Below are positions 29,250 through 37,630 of a DNA stretch of 64,000 bases, in pieces. A program made the position numbers and the translations under genes. Location of the stretch: contig NZ_QOVK01000004.1 of the NCBI RefSeq assembly GCF_004104075.1, forward strand, positions 124,001 through 188,000. The letters are read 5' to 3'. The notes under the pieces are model-generated. The model did not search any database. It saw only the letters and a program-made list of their open reading frames with translations, and was not told the origin of the DNA. Positions within the stretch are counted from its first letter, which is position 1; each line of letters starts with the position of its first letter. Source of the DNA: Leeuwenhoekiella polynyae. Lineage in GTDB: Bacteria; Bacteroidota; Bacteroidia; Flavobacteriales; Flavobacteriaceae.

Positions 29250-30203
29250 ATGTCAAATAAAACCATCACAGATACGAACTACAACTTTCCGGGGCAGACT
29301 CATGTTTACAAAGGAAAAGTACGTGAAGTTTATAGTCTTCAAAATGATTTACTGGTGATGATTGCAACAGATCGCTTAAGCGCGTTTGATGTTGTGATGC
29401 CCAAAGGAATTCCTTACAAAGGTCAAATATTAAATCAGATCGCGACAAAAATGATGCGGGATACCGAAGACTTGGTGCCTAACTGGCTTGAAGCTACTCC
29501 AGATCCTAATGTTGCGGTGGGTAAAAAATGCGAACCTTTTAAAGTTGAAATGGTTATTCGCGGTTATATGAGTGGGCATGCTGCCCGGGAATATAAAGCC
29601 GGAAAGCGCATGCTTTGTGGTGTGGCTATGCCCGAAGGAATGCAGGAAAATGATAAGTTTCCAACACCTATTATTACTCCGGCAACTAAAGCTGAAATGG
29701 GTGATCACGATGAAGATATTTCTAAAGAAGATATTCTGAAAAAAGGAATCGTTTCTGCTGAAGATTATGCTATTTTAGAAGATTACACCTATAAATTATT
29801 TCAGCGCGGAACCGAGATTGCTGCAGAGCGCGGACTCATTTTAGTGGATACTAAATATGAATTTGGAAAAACTGCAGATGGTAAGATCGTATTGATTGAT
29901 GAGATTCATACGCCGGATTCTTCTCGCTATTTTTATGCGGATGGGTATGAAGAACGTCAACAAAAAGGCGAAGCACAGAAGCAGCTTTCTAAAGAGTTTG
30001 TGCGACAATGGTTGATCAGCAATGGATTTCAAGGATTAGAAGGACAGCAGCTACCAGAAATGACAGATGATTATATCGAGACGGTTTCTGAACGCTACAT
30101 TGAGTTATATGAGAACATCACCGGGGAGCAGTTTGTAAAAGCAGGTCTTGATGCAATTGATAAACGAATAGAAGATAATGTTCTAAACTACCTAAACAAA
30201 TAA
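29250..30203 (+). CDS. purC: Phosphoribosylaminoimidazole-succinocarboxamide synthase
   Basis: Purine biosynthesis step joining CAIR and aspartate (SAICAR synthase). 317 residues, the long form usual in Bacteroidota. Seen: [11 protein letters not shown] (ATP-binding), [27 protein letters not shown], and [14 protein letters not shown]. The gene ends in a clear terminator at 30232-30270. Confidence 0.95.
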   Translation: MSNKTITDTNYNFPGQTHVYKGKVREVYSLQNDLLVMIATDRLSAFDVVMPKGIPYKGQILNQIATKMMRDTEDLVPNWLEATPDPNVAVGKKCEPFKVEMVIRGYMSGHAAREYKAGKRMLCGVAMPEGMQENDKFPTPIITPATKAEMGDHDEDISKEDILKKGIVSAEDYAILEDYTYKLFQRGTEIAAERGLILVDTKYEFGKTADGKIVLIDEIHTPDSSRYFYADGYEERQQKGEAQKQLSKEFVRQWLISNGFQGLEGQQLPEMTDDYIETVSERYIELYENITGEQFVKAGLDAIDKRIEDNVLNYLNK

Positions 30204-30231
30204 GTTTCAGGATAGAATCAAAATTTCACTT

Positions 30232-30270
30232 AACCGAAAAGTTCACTAGTTATCTTTTCGGTTTTTTTAT
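30232..30270 (+). terminator. Rho-independent terminator after purC
   Basis: Ten-base stem AACCGAAAAG/CTTTTCGGTT (30232-30241 with 30254-30263) followed by seven T. Confidence 0.85.
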
Positions 30271-30279
30271 TTTTAATAT

Positions 30280-31650
30280 ATGGAACGCTTAAATCATTGG
30301 ATTGCAGAGGCTGCTTCGTTTGTTTGGGGACTACCACTTTTAGTATTGCTTATTGGTGGCGGCTTGTATCTTCTGGTTTATTCTCGATTTCTTCCTTTTA
30401 AATATTTTGGCCATGCTATAGACGTGCTTCGGGGTAAATATGATAATCCCGATGATCCAGGCGAAATCAGCCATTTCCAAGCATTAATGACTGCCTTATC
30501 GTCTACTGTGGGTATGGGGAACATTGCTGGTGTTGCAGTGGCTATTGCTGTGGGCGGTCCCGGTGCAGTTTTCTGGATGTGGGTGAGTGCTATCGTAGGG
30601 ATGAGTACTAAATTTTTTACCTGTACGCTGGCTATTTTGTATCGAGGTAAAGATGATTCTGGTGCAATACAAGGTGGCCCTATGTATTTTATTACAGAAG
30701 GTCTCGGAAAAACATGGAAACCACTTGCTGCTTTTTTTAGTATTGCCGGTCTTGTTGGAGCTTTACCGGTTTTTAATGTAAATCAACTCACGCAAGCTAT
30801 AAATGATATTCTGCTAATTCCTAATGGAATTGCAAAAGGTTTTTCTACAGATTTGACCATAGGTATTGTGCTCGCTGTGATAACAGGAATTGTAATTCTT
30901 GGTGGTCTCAATCGCATCAGTAAGACGGCTTCTAAGATCGTTCCGGGGATGGTTGTACTGTATTTTTTAGCAGTGCTTGTTATTTTGTTTATCAATGCTT
31001 CTGAAGTACCCAGATATTTCAAACTAATTTTTACAGATGCTTTTGCAGCAAATAATTATACCGGTGATCCAATGTTGGGAGGCATTTTAGGAGCTTTAAT
31101 TATTTTAGGTATTCGCAGAGGAGCTTTCTCTAACGAAGCCGGAATAGGTACGGCGCCTATGGCACACGGTGCAGCAAAAACCGAAGAACCTATTCGAGAA
31201 GGATTAGTAGCAATGTTGGGCCCCTTTATAGATACTATTATTGTATGTACGCTAACGGCTTTGAGCATTCTGGTTACCGGAGTTTGGCAAAGCAGTGATG
31301 CAAATGGTGTAAGTCTTACCGCAAAAGCTTTCTCAGATGCTATGCCGGGCTTTGGTTCTTATGTATTATTAATTTGTATTGCGGTATTCAGCATTAGCTC
31401 TTTATTTTCATATTCATACTATGGTACAAAGTGTTTATCGTTTTTAGTAGGAACACGCTACAAACACCTCTACAATTACTTTTATATAAGCAGTATTCTA
31501 ATTGGAGCAACTACTTCTCTAAGTTTAATGATCAATCTTATTGACACTTTTTTTGCACTTATGGCGATCCCTACAATGCTTGCAACCCTTATTCTCGCTC
31601 CTAAAGTAATGACAAAGGCAAGAGTGTATTTTAAGATGATTAAAAGTTAA
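30280..31650 (+). CDS. Alanine/glycine:sodium symporter (AGCS family)
   Basis: A 456-residue transporter with about ten to eleven membrane helices. Family signatures: FQALMTALSSTVGMGNIAGVA (ion and substrate site), AVFWMWVSAIVGMSTKF, IQGGPMYFI, and RRGAFSNEAGIGTAPMAHGAA. It imports alanine or glycine with Na+. It starts about ten bases after the purC terminator. The downstream spacer carries the direct repeats of the next operon. Confidence 0.92.
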   Translation: MERLNHWIAEAASFVWGLPLLVLLIGGGLYLLVYSRFLPFKYFGHAIDVLRGKYDNPDDPGEISHFQALMTALSSTVGMGNIAGVAVAIAVGGPGAVFWMWVSAIVGMSTKFFTCTLAILYRGKDDSGAIQGGPMYFITEGLGKTWKPLAAFFSIAGLVGALPVFNVNQLTQAINDILLIPNGIAKGFSTDLTIGIVLAVITGIVILGGLNRISKTASKIVPGMVVLYFLAVLVILFINASEVPRYFKLIFTDAFAANNYTGDPMLGGILGALIILGIRRGAFSNEAGIGTAPMAHGAAKTEEPIREGLVAMLGPFIDTIIVCTLTALSILVTGVWQSSDANGVSLTAKAFSDAMPGFGSYVLLICIAVFSISSLFSYSYYGTKCLSFLVGTRYKHLYNYFYISSILIGATTSLSLMINLIDTFFALMAIPTMLATLILAPKVMTKARVYFKMIKS

Positions 31651-31660
31651 TAAAAACCAT

Positions 31661-31695
31661 TCGTCTACACTTAACTGCAACTCGTCTACACTTAA
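31661..31695 (+). promoter_or_regulatory. Two identical 14-bp direct repeats, 21-bp period (putative LytTR operator)
   Basis: TCGTCTACACTTAA occurs at 31661-31674 and again, without change, at 31682-31695. The period of 21 bases (two helical turns) is what LytTR-type regulators such as AgrA use. It lies about 100 bases before the first gene of the operon that encodes a LytTR regulator, and a two-mismatch copy lies at 38362 after that operon. Self-regulation is an inference. Confidence 0.6.
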
Positions 31696-31795
31696 TGCCG
31701 TTTTCAACGTCTTTTGAAAGTATTGGATTCACTTTTATTGAAATTTGTACACTAACCCAACTTAAATCTCGACTATCGAGTAAAAACCCTATAAA

Positions 31796-32212
31796 ATGCG
31801 CAAACGAGTATTATCTATTTTGCTTATTGAAGATGACCGTATTGAGGTTATGAAACTCAAACGTGTACTTTCTAAAAATCAATTGAAACACCAGTTGAAC
31901 GAAGCTAAGAATGGTGAAGAAGCCTTAGATGTATTGCGTGACAAAAGCAAATTGCCAGACATCATTCTTCTGGATCTCAATATGCCTAAGATTAACGGAA
32001 TAGAATTTTTAAAAATTTTAAAAAACGATCCTGTACTAAAATATATTCCTACGGTAATTCTAACAACTTCTAATAATCATAATGATGTAAAGCAGTGTTA
32101 TGAGATAGGTATTGCAGGATACATATTAAAACCTTTAAAATATGAAGATTACGTAGATAAAATAAATGGTTTGTTGGAGTATTGGAGTCTTAATGAGTTA
32201 ATTCATTTTTAA
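31796..32212 (+). CDS. Single-domain response regulator (CheY-like)
   Basis: A 138-residue receiver domain with no output domain. Acidic pocket IEDD (11-14), phospho-acceptor D60 in ILLDLNMP, Thr in LTTSNN and Lys in ILKPLKY. The 'DPVLKYIPTVILTTSN' style is that of Rcp1-like regulators that serve soluble PAS/GAF kinases. First gene of the H-NOX/FIST operon; its TAA shares a base with the ATG of the H-NOX gene. It could be a phosphate sink or an additional target of the two kinases or of the Hpt protein. Confidence 0.92.
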   Translation: MRKRVLSILLIEDDRIEVMKLKRVLSKNQLKHQLNEAKNGEEALDVLRDKSKLPDIILLDLNMPKINGIEFLKILKNDPVLKYIPTVILTTSNNHNDVKQCYEIGIAGYILKPLKYEDYVDKINGLLEYWSLNELIHF

Positions 32213-32778
32213 TGAAGGGAATTGTATTTACAGAATTTTTGGAGTTAGTAGAAGAGAAGTTTGGGTTAGAGATGGTAGACGATATCATCACTGCTTCTGA
32301 GTTAGAATCAGGCGGAGCATATACTGCTGTGGGTACTTATAAATTTTCAGAAATGGTACAGCTGCTTACCCATTTAAGTGAGCGCACCCAGTTGTCTGTA
32401 GATGATTTATTGTATACCTATGCATTGCATTTTTTTAAGGTTATTCAGCGCAGCTACCCGGGATTGTTAAATACCTACTCAGATCCTTTAGAATTGATTG
32501 CTTCTATAGAGAATCATATACACGTTGAAGTGCGTAAAATTTACCCTGATGCGCAGCTTCCTGTTTTTAAAATTGTAAAAAGGTCAGAAAATACATTAAT
32601 TTTAGATTATCTTTCTAGCAGAGCGATGTATAGTTTTGGATTAGGATTGATGCACGAGTCGTTCAATTATTTTAATAAGAATTTTAAAATAGATTTTGAA
32701 AAGATAAAAGAAGATGGGACTTATGTACGATTTTTTATAGTCAACACAGATGAAAACAGCAAATCCGGATCTATATAA
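32212..32778 (+). CDS. H-NOX (heme nitric oxide/oxygen binding) sensor protein
   Basis: A 188-residue stand-alone H-NOX domain. Diagnostic residues are present: the N-terminal MKGIVFTEFLELVEEKFG, YTAVGTYKFSEM, the proximal heme ligand H104 in IHVEVRKIYP, and the heme-propionate motif YxSxR as YLSSR (133-137). The position matching the O2-stabilising distal tyrosine of the Thermoanaerobacter protein (its Y140) is F142 here, suggesting selectivity for NO over O2. In studied bacteria H-NOX controls a partner kinase; the kinase gene here overlaps it by 29 bases. Confidence 0.93.
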   Translation: MKGIVFTEFLELVEEKFGLEMVDDIITASELESGGAYTAVGTYKFSEMVQLLTHLSERTQLSVDDLLYTYALHFFKVIQRSYPGLLNTYSDPLELIASIENHIHVEVRKIYPDAQLPVFKIVKRSENTLILDYLSSRAMYSFGLGLMHESFNYFNKNFKIDFEKIKEDGTYVRFFIVNTDENSKSGSI

Positions 32779-35125
32779 AAGAATTATTGAAAGAGAGCGT
32801 AAAGCCCGTAAAATCGCAGAATCTATTCTTGAAGAAAAATCTTCTGAACTTTACACGTTATCAAACAAATTAAAAAAATCTAACGAGCGACTTCAATCTT
32901 TAATCTATCAGAAAAATTCTGAGTTAGAAGGCTTATTTGAAAATCTTGCTGATGCTTATGTTGTTATTGATCTAGAGGGACACGTTCTTAAAATGAATGA
33001 TGCCGCAGTTTCTTTAATGGGCTATGATTCTAGTAAAGAGTTAGTTTTTTTACCTAAAATGGTCGCTAAAGGCGAGCAAGAACATGTTTCTGAGGCATTT
33101 GCAAGTTTACTTAAGACCAGTAGCATTACTAATTTTAAAGTAAATATTATTACAAAAAGTGGAGAAACCCGCTTGGTTCACATAAATGCAAGCACCATTC
33201 TTGACGAAAATAACCTTGCTGTTGCAGCACAAGGCATTGTAAGAGATATTACTTCTGAAGAAAAAAAGGCAAAGATTATTGAAGAGCAAAAGCGACAACT
33301 TGAGTTTATCGTTAATAGTTCACCACTAGGAATTGCGCTTACTACAAATGGCCTCATAGAAAAATGTAATGATAGTTTTACACGAATTCTGGGATATCCT
33401 GAATCGGAAATTCTAGGTAAAAATCTAAAGTCTATTACTATTGCTGCTGAAGAATCTGATTATGAATTTCAACGAGAAGCCTTACATAATGGTAAATTAG
33501 ATTCATTTGTAGCTACCCAAAAATACATAACAAATAGCGGTCAGATCATAAGAACAAAAATCAACGTAAGTGCTATTCGACATAGTGATTCTGTAATGCA
33601 TCAACAGGAGGTGATCACTATTGAAGATGTAACTAATGAACTGTTGGCAAAAGAAAAGTTGGTTGAGTCAGAAAACAGACTTTCAGCTTTGATTTTAAAA
33701 CTACAAAGCGGTGTTTTATTAGAAGATGAAAACCGAAAAGTAGTGCTTACAAATCCTATGTTTTGCGACATATTTGGTATTCCGGCTTCACCTGAAGATA
33801 TGGTTGGAGCAGATTGTGATGCGGCTGCAGAACAAAGTAAAATCCTCTTTAAAAAACCCGAAGAATTTATAAAACGAATTTCAGAAATACTGGATAAGAG
33901 AGAAATCGTTACAGCAGAAGAACTGGAGCTTGTCGACGGAAGGGTGTTTGAACGTGATTTTATTCCTATTTATTCTAACAGGAACTACACTGGGCATCTT
34001 TGGAGTTATACCGATGTAACACTTAAAAGGCGTTATAAAAACAACCTGCAGCAGCAAAAAGAGAAGTATAGCAACATCATAGCTAATATGAATCTGGGTT
34101 TACTAGAAGTAGATACAGAAGATCATATTCTAATGGTAAATCAAAGTTTTTGTGATCTGAGCGGATATTCAGAAACTGAACTGGTAGGACAAAAAGCAGC
34201 AGAATTATTTATGCCTCCTAAGAGTAAAAAAATAATTCTAGATAAATTCAAATCTAGAAAACAAGGTGTTTCTGATTCTTATGAAGTTGAGGTATATCGC
34301 AAAAATGGAGTAAAAAGGAACTGGCTCATAAGCGGTGCTCCCAATTTTGATATCAATGGAAAATTAGTTGGAAGTATAGGGATTCACCTTGATATTACAG
34401 AATTAAAAAATCTAGAAGCTCAAAAGGAAAAACTACTCAAAACTTTAGAAAAGAGTAATATAGAATTGCAAGAATACGCACATGTAGTATCTCATGATTT
34501 AAAGAGTCCGTTGAGAAGCATCAATGCTTTAGCTAGTTGGATCAAAGAAGATAATGCAGAAACACTTGATGAACAAAGTCTTGAAAATTTTAGCATTTTA
34601 GAAACAACACTGGAGAAGATGGAAAGTTTAATTTCAGGCATTCTCAATTACAGTAGTATTCAGCTTGAAAGCATACACGACGAGGCTACAGACGTTAACG
34701 AGGTTTTAAGCGATATTAAAGATCTTATTTTTATACCAGAACATATAGAACTTATAACCGCAAACGAGCTGCCGGTTATTCAAGTAGATAAAACTCGTTT
34801 GCAACAAGTTTTACAGAATCTAATAGGTAATGCTATTCGCTATTGCGATAAAGAAAAAGGCTACGTCAAAATACATTATACCGAAGAAAAGGAGCGTCAT
34901 ATTTTTGCTGTTGAAGATAATGGGATTGGGATAGAGAAGGCATATCATCATAAGATATTCAATATTTTTCAGTCACTTACAGATCATAAAGAATCTACCG
35001 GTATCGGACTATCAATCGTAAAGAAAATCGTGAACCTGTATGAAGGTGATATCTGGTTAGAAAGTACTCCGGGATTGGGTAGTACATTTTATTTTAGTCT
35101 AAAAAAAGAGCATAATGAAGATTAG
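32750..35125 (+). CDS. Soluble multi-PAS hybrid-less histidine kinase (H-NOX partner)
   Basis: A 791-residue cytoplasmic kinase with no membrane segment. Order: N-terminal coiled coil rich in charge (ERERKARKIAESILEEKS, 14-31), four PAS domains (about 60-172, 180-300, 305-428, 435-555; each begins with an 'LFENLADAYVVID'-type motif), HisKA with H582 in YAHVVSHDLKSP, and an ATPase domain with LQNLIGNAIRY, EDNGIGI and TGIGLSIVKK. No receiver domain is attached. The overlap with the H-NOX frame and the operon order make it the likely H-NOX effector. Overlaps the FIST gene by eleven bases. Confidence 0.92.
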   Translation: MKTANPDLYKRIIERERKARKIAESILEEKSSELYTLSNKLKKSNERLQSLIYQKNSELEGLFENLADAYVVIDLEGHVLKMNDAAVSLMGYDSSKELVFLPKMVAKGEQEHVSEAFASLLKTSSITNFKVNIITKSGETRLVHINASTILDENNLAVAAQGIVRDITSEEKKAKIIEEQKRQLEFIVNSSPLGIALTTNGLIEKCNDSFTRILGYPESEILGKNLKSITIAAEESDYEFQREALHNGKLDSFVATQKYITNSGQIIRTKINVSAIRHSDSVMHQQEVITIEDVTNELLAKEKLVESENRLSALILKLQSGVLLEDENRKVVLTNPMFCDIFGIPASPEDMVGADCDAAAEQSKILFKKPEEFIKRISEILDKREIVTAEELELVDGRVFERDFIPIYSNRNYTGHLWSYTDVTLKRRYKNNLQQQKEKYSNIIANMNLGLLEVDTEDHILMVNQSFCDLSGYSETELVGQKAAELFMPPKSKKIILDKFKSRKQGVSDSYEVEVYRKNGVKRNWLISGAPNFDINGKLVGSIGIHLDITELKNLEAQKEKLLKTLEKSNIELQEYAHVVSHDLKSPLRSINALASWIKEDNAETLDEQSLENFSILETTLEKMESLISGILNYSSIQLESIHDEATDVNEVLSDIKDLIFIPEHIELITANELPVIQVDKTRLQQVLQNLIGNAIRYCDKEKGYVKIHYTEEKERHIFAVEDNGIGIEKAYHHKIFNIFQSLTDHKESTGIGLSIVKKIVNLYEGDIWLESTPGLGSTFYFSLKKEHNED

Positions 35126-36248
35126 ACAAGGGAGTCTCAATAAAGCCAGAATATGGAAACATCTCAACGAAGATGTAAAACTTGACGCACCTCTTGTTCT
35201 CATTTTTGCGAACAGATACCTGCTGGAAGAAGATTATATTTTTAGCACAATGCGGCATCTGTTTCCTAATGGGCATCTAGTTTATGCATCTACATCAGGA
35301 GAAATTTTGGGCGATCAGGTAAGTGATGGTGGGCTCGCTTACACGGCCATAGAATTTGAGAATTCTGTGTTTAAAATAGTTTCTGAAAATATTTTGAATC
35401 ACGAGAAAAACAGTATAGAAACAGGTAATATTCTTGCTCAAAAAATAGAAAAAAAAAACCTTAAACACCTTTTTGTAATTGCAGAGGGTAGTTATATAAA
35501 TGGCAATGATCTCATAAAAGGTTTGGAGTCTGTGTTGCCTGATGAGGTTGCCGTGACCGGAGGACTATGTGGAGATGATGCACGGTTTGAAAAAACCTTG
35601 TGTGGATATAATACTAAAGCAAAAGCGGGGGAGGTGATTGCTATTGCATTGTATGGAGAATCGCTTGAAATTAGTTTTTCTAACTACGGCGGTTGGTTTG
35701 CTTTTGGCCCCGAGCGTACAATTACAAAATCTACAGGTAACATTCTTTATGAGTTAGATGATAAACCGGCTTTAGACTTATACAAAACCTACCTAGGGGA
35801 TAAAGCAGCAGAGTTACCGCAAGCTGCTCTGTTTTATCCCTTGAGTGTGCATTCTGCGGAAAAAGAACATCCGGTTGTACGCACTATTTTAAATATTGAT
35901 GAGACCGACAATGCGATGATTTTAGCAGGGGATGTTCCCGAAGGTTCGCGGGTTAAACTGATGATGGCTACAGTAGACGGTATTGTAGATGGTGCGCTTG
36001 AAGCGGCAAAAGCCGCAGTTGCAAAACGAGAAAGTGCAGCCCAACTTGCCATTTTAGTGAGTTGTGTGGGTAGAAAACTGGTAATGGATCAACGGTCTGA
36101 AGAAGAAGTAGAAGAAGTTATAGAAATCGTGGGTAGTCAGGCAGCAATTACCGGCTTTTACAGTTATGGTGAGTTGTCCCCTTTTGCCAATGAGCGCAGC
36201 TGCGAACTGCATAATCAGACTATGACATTGACCTTAATAAGCGAGTAA
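35115..36248 (+). CDS. FIST-domain protein, NosP-like candidate second NO sensor
   Basis: A 377-residue cytoplasmic protein with FIST_N (about 25-215; VYASTSGEILGDQ, TGGLCGDDARF) and FIST_C (about 220-365; LYKTYLGDKA, FYPLSV, ILAGDVPEGSRVKLM, LVSCVGRKLVM). FIST proteins of the NosP group bind heme and sense NO, controlling an adjacent kinase. I can see the domain but not prove heme binding; candidate His residues include those in MRHLFPNGH and VHSAEKEH. It lies between the two kinases, abutting the start of the second. Confidence 0.88.
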   Translation: MKIRQGSLNKARIWKHLNEDVKLDAPLVLIFANRYLLEEDYIFSTMRHLFPNGHLVYASTSGEILGDQVSDGGLAYTAIEFENSVFKIVSENILNHEKNSIETGNILAQKIEKKNLKHLFVIAEGSYINGNDLIKGLESVLPDEVAVTGGLCGDDARFEKTLCGYNTKAKAGEVIAIALYGESLEISFSNYGGWFAFGPERTITKSTGNILYELDDKPALDLYKTYLGDKAAELPQAALFYPLSVHSAEKEHPVVRTILNIDETDNAMILAGDVPEGSRVKLMMATVDGIVDGALEAAKAAVAKRESAAQLAILVSCVGRKLVMDQRSEEEVEEVIEIVGSQAAITGFYSYGELSPFANERSCELHNQTMTLTLISE

Positions 36249-37319
36249 ATGAACCCACTTTTAAAAAGACAAATACGCAAGCACCTTCAGGAAGAAGGTA
36301 TCGTAATAGATGAGAAGTTTTCGGTCTTTTTGAATGCAGTGAGTAGTTCATATGCTAATTATGAAGAGCAGTTGTTAATGGTGCAACGTGCAATGTCTTT
36401 AAGTTCTGACGAGTTAGTCGAGGCTAATAAGAATTTAAAGAAAGAAAGTACACAGCAGCGTGAGATCATAGACAGTCTCACCCAGACTATCGCTAAACTT
36501 CAGAAATACGGAAATGCAGAAGAACTTCCTAAAGTCACCGAAAATAAAAAGCTAGACGGGCTAGAGCTTGCGCGAGTTATAGAAAGTCAAACTAGAGAAA
36601 TTATCAACTCTAATCAACAGCGTCAGGCTTTATTAGAAAAATTAGAAAAACAGAATAAGGAGCTTAATGATTATGCTCACGTTGTTTCACACGATTTAAA
36701 ATCTCCTTTAAACAATATCAATGCGCTAACTAATTTTATTCTAGAAGACGGAAATATCGATGAAGATGCTTCGCAAAATCTCAATTTGATTTTAGAGCAC
36801 GTAGAGCATATGCATAGTCTTATTGAAGGAATTCTGGAGTATTCTGCCGTAGATAAAGCTGATGGTGACAGTTACACCTTAGATCTGGATATTCTGGTCA
36901 AAAATCTTTTAGCTACGATGCACATCCCTGAAAATTTTGAAGTAGAAATTCAAAAAGAACTACCACTCGTTGAGGGTAACTCTTTTAGATTTCAGCAGTT
37001 ATTTCAAAATTTAATACAAAATGCTATTCAGTATAATGACAAGGAGCTGGGGCATATAGCAATAGGATTTGAAGATGGCGTAAATCATTTTAAATTCAGC
37101 ATAAAAGATAATGGTAAGGGGATAGAAAAACAGTATCATGATAAGATTTTTCAGGTATTTCAAACGCTTGAAGATGTTTCCAAATCGAAGGGAATAGGGC
37201 TTTCTATCGTCTCTAAAATCATCAAATTTTATGGCGGAAAAATCTGGCTTGAATCTCAAATCGGAGAGGGAACTACTTTCTATTTCAAAATTCCAAAATA
37301 CAGCAATGGACAAGCCTAA
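36249..37319 (+). CDS. Soluble histidine kinase (NahK-like, FIST partner)
   Basis: A 356-residue cytoplasmic kinase. The N-terminal region MNPLLKRQIRKHL ... FLNAVSSSYANYEEQLLMVQRAMSLSSDEL is the type of leader found in kinases encoded beside FIST/NosP genes. A coiled coil (about 60-140) leads to HisKA with H148 in YAHVVSHDLKSP, then an ATPase domain (LFQNLIQNAIQYND, KDNGKGI, GIGLSIVSKI). The catalytic half is very like that of the first kinase, so both may serve the same downstream partner. The ATG follows the FIST stop with no gap. Confidence 0.9.
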   Translation: MNPLLKRQIRKHLQEEGIVIDEKFSVFLNAVSSSYANYEEQLLMVQRAMSLSSDELVEANKNLKKESTQQREIIDSLTQTIAKLQKYGNAEELPKVTENKKLDGLELARVIESQTREIINSNQQRQALLEKLEKQNKELNDYAHVVSHDLKSPLNNINALTNFILEDGNIDEDASQNLNLILEHVEHMHSLIEGILEYSAVDKADGDSYTLDLDILVKNLLATMHIPENFEVEIQKELPLVEGNSFRFQQLFQNLIQNAIQYNDKELGHIAIGFEDGVNHFKFSIKDNGKGIEKQYHDKIFQVFQTLEDVSKSKGIGLSIVSKIIKFYGGKIWLESQIGEGTTFYFKIPKYSNGQA

Positions 37320-37623
37320 TCTTGATAAAATAAAAGAAATAGCGAGTGATCAGCTTGAATTTCAGAAAGAAATGATAGCGATCATAAAAGAAGAGTTACC
37401 TGTTGAGGTTGAAATTTACCGCAAAAACCTGAATGCAAAGTATTTTCTTAGATCTGCAGAAGATGTTCATAAATTAAAACATAAAATAAGTATCTTGAAC
37501 ATGGCAAATAGCTACGAGCTTGCCACAAACTATGAGAATGAACTACGAGCCGATAACCCTAAACTGGCCGGGCAATTTGAAGACACACTTCAAAATATGC
37601 TTGATTTTGTAGCAAAATTGTAA
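37306..37623 (+). CDS. Histidine phosphotransfer (Hpt) protein
   Basis: A 105-residue all-helical protein starting MDKPNLDKIKEIASDQ at the ATG at 37306. The segment AEDVHKLKHKISILNM has the form of an Hpt phospho-site (consensus H-x-L-K-G), with H55 the likely acceptor and H59 an alternative; the usual Gly after Lys is His here. A longer frame from 37231 is the kinase gene in another frame and is not used. It overlaps the kinase by 14 bases and precedes the LytTR gene by seven, as expected for a relay between them. Confidence 0.82.
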   Translation: MDKPNLDKIKEIASDQLEFQKEMIAIIKEELPVEVEIYRKNLNAKYFLRSAEDVHKLKHKISILNMANSYELATNYENELRADNPKLAGQFEDTLQNMLDFVAKL

Positions 37624-37630
37624 CCTACTT

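Noticed and set aside
37231-37305. N-terminal extension of the Hpt protein
   Set aside because: It is the 3' end of the kinase gene in another frame and the Hpt fold begins after the ATG at 37306.
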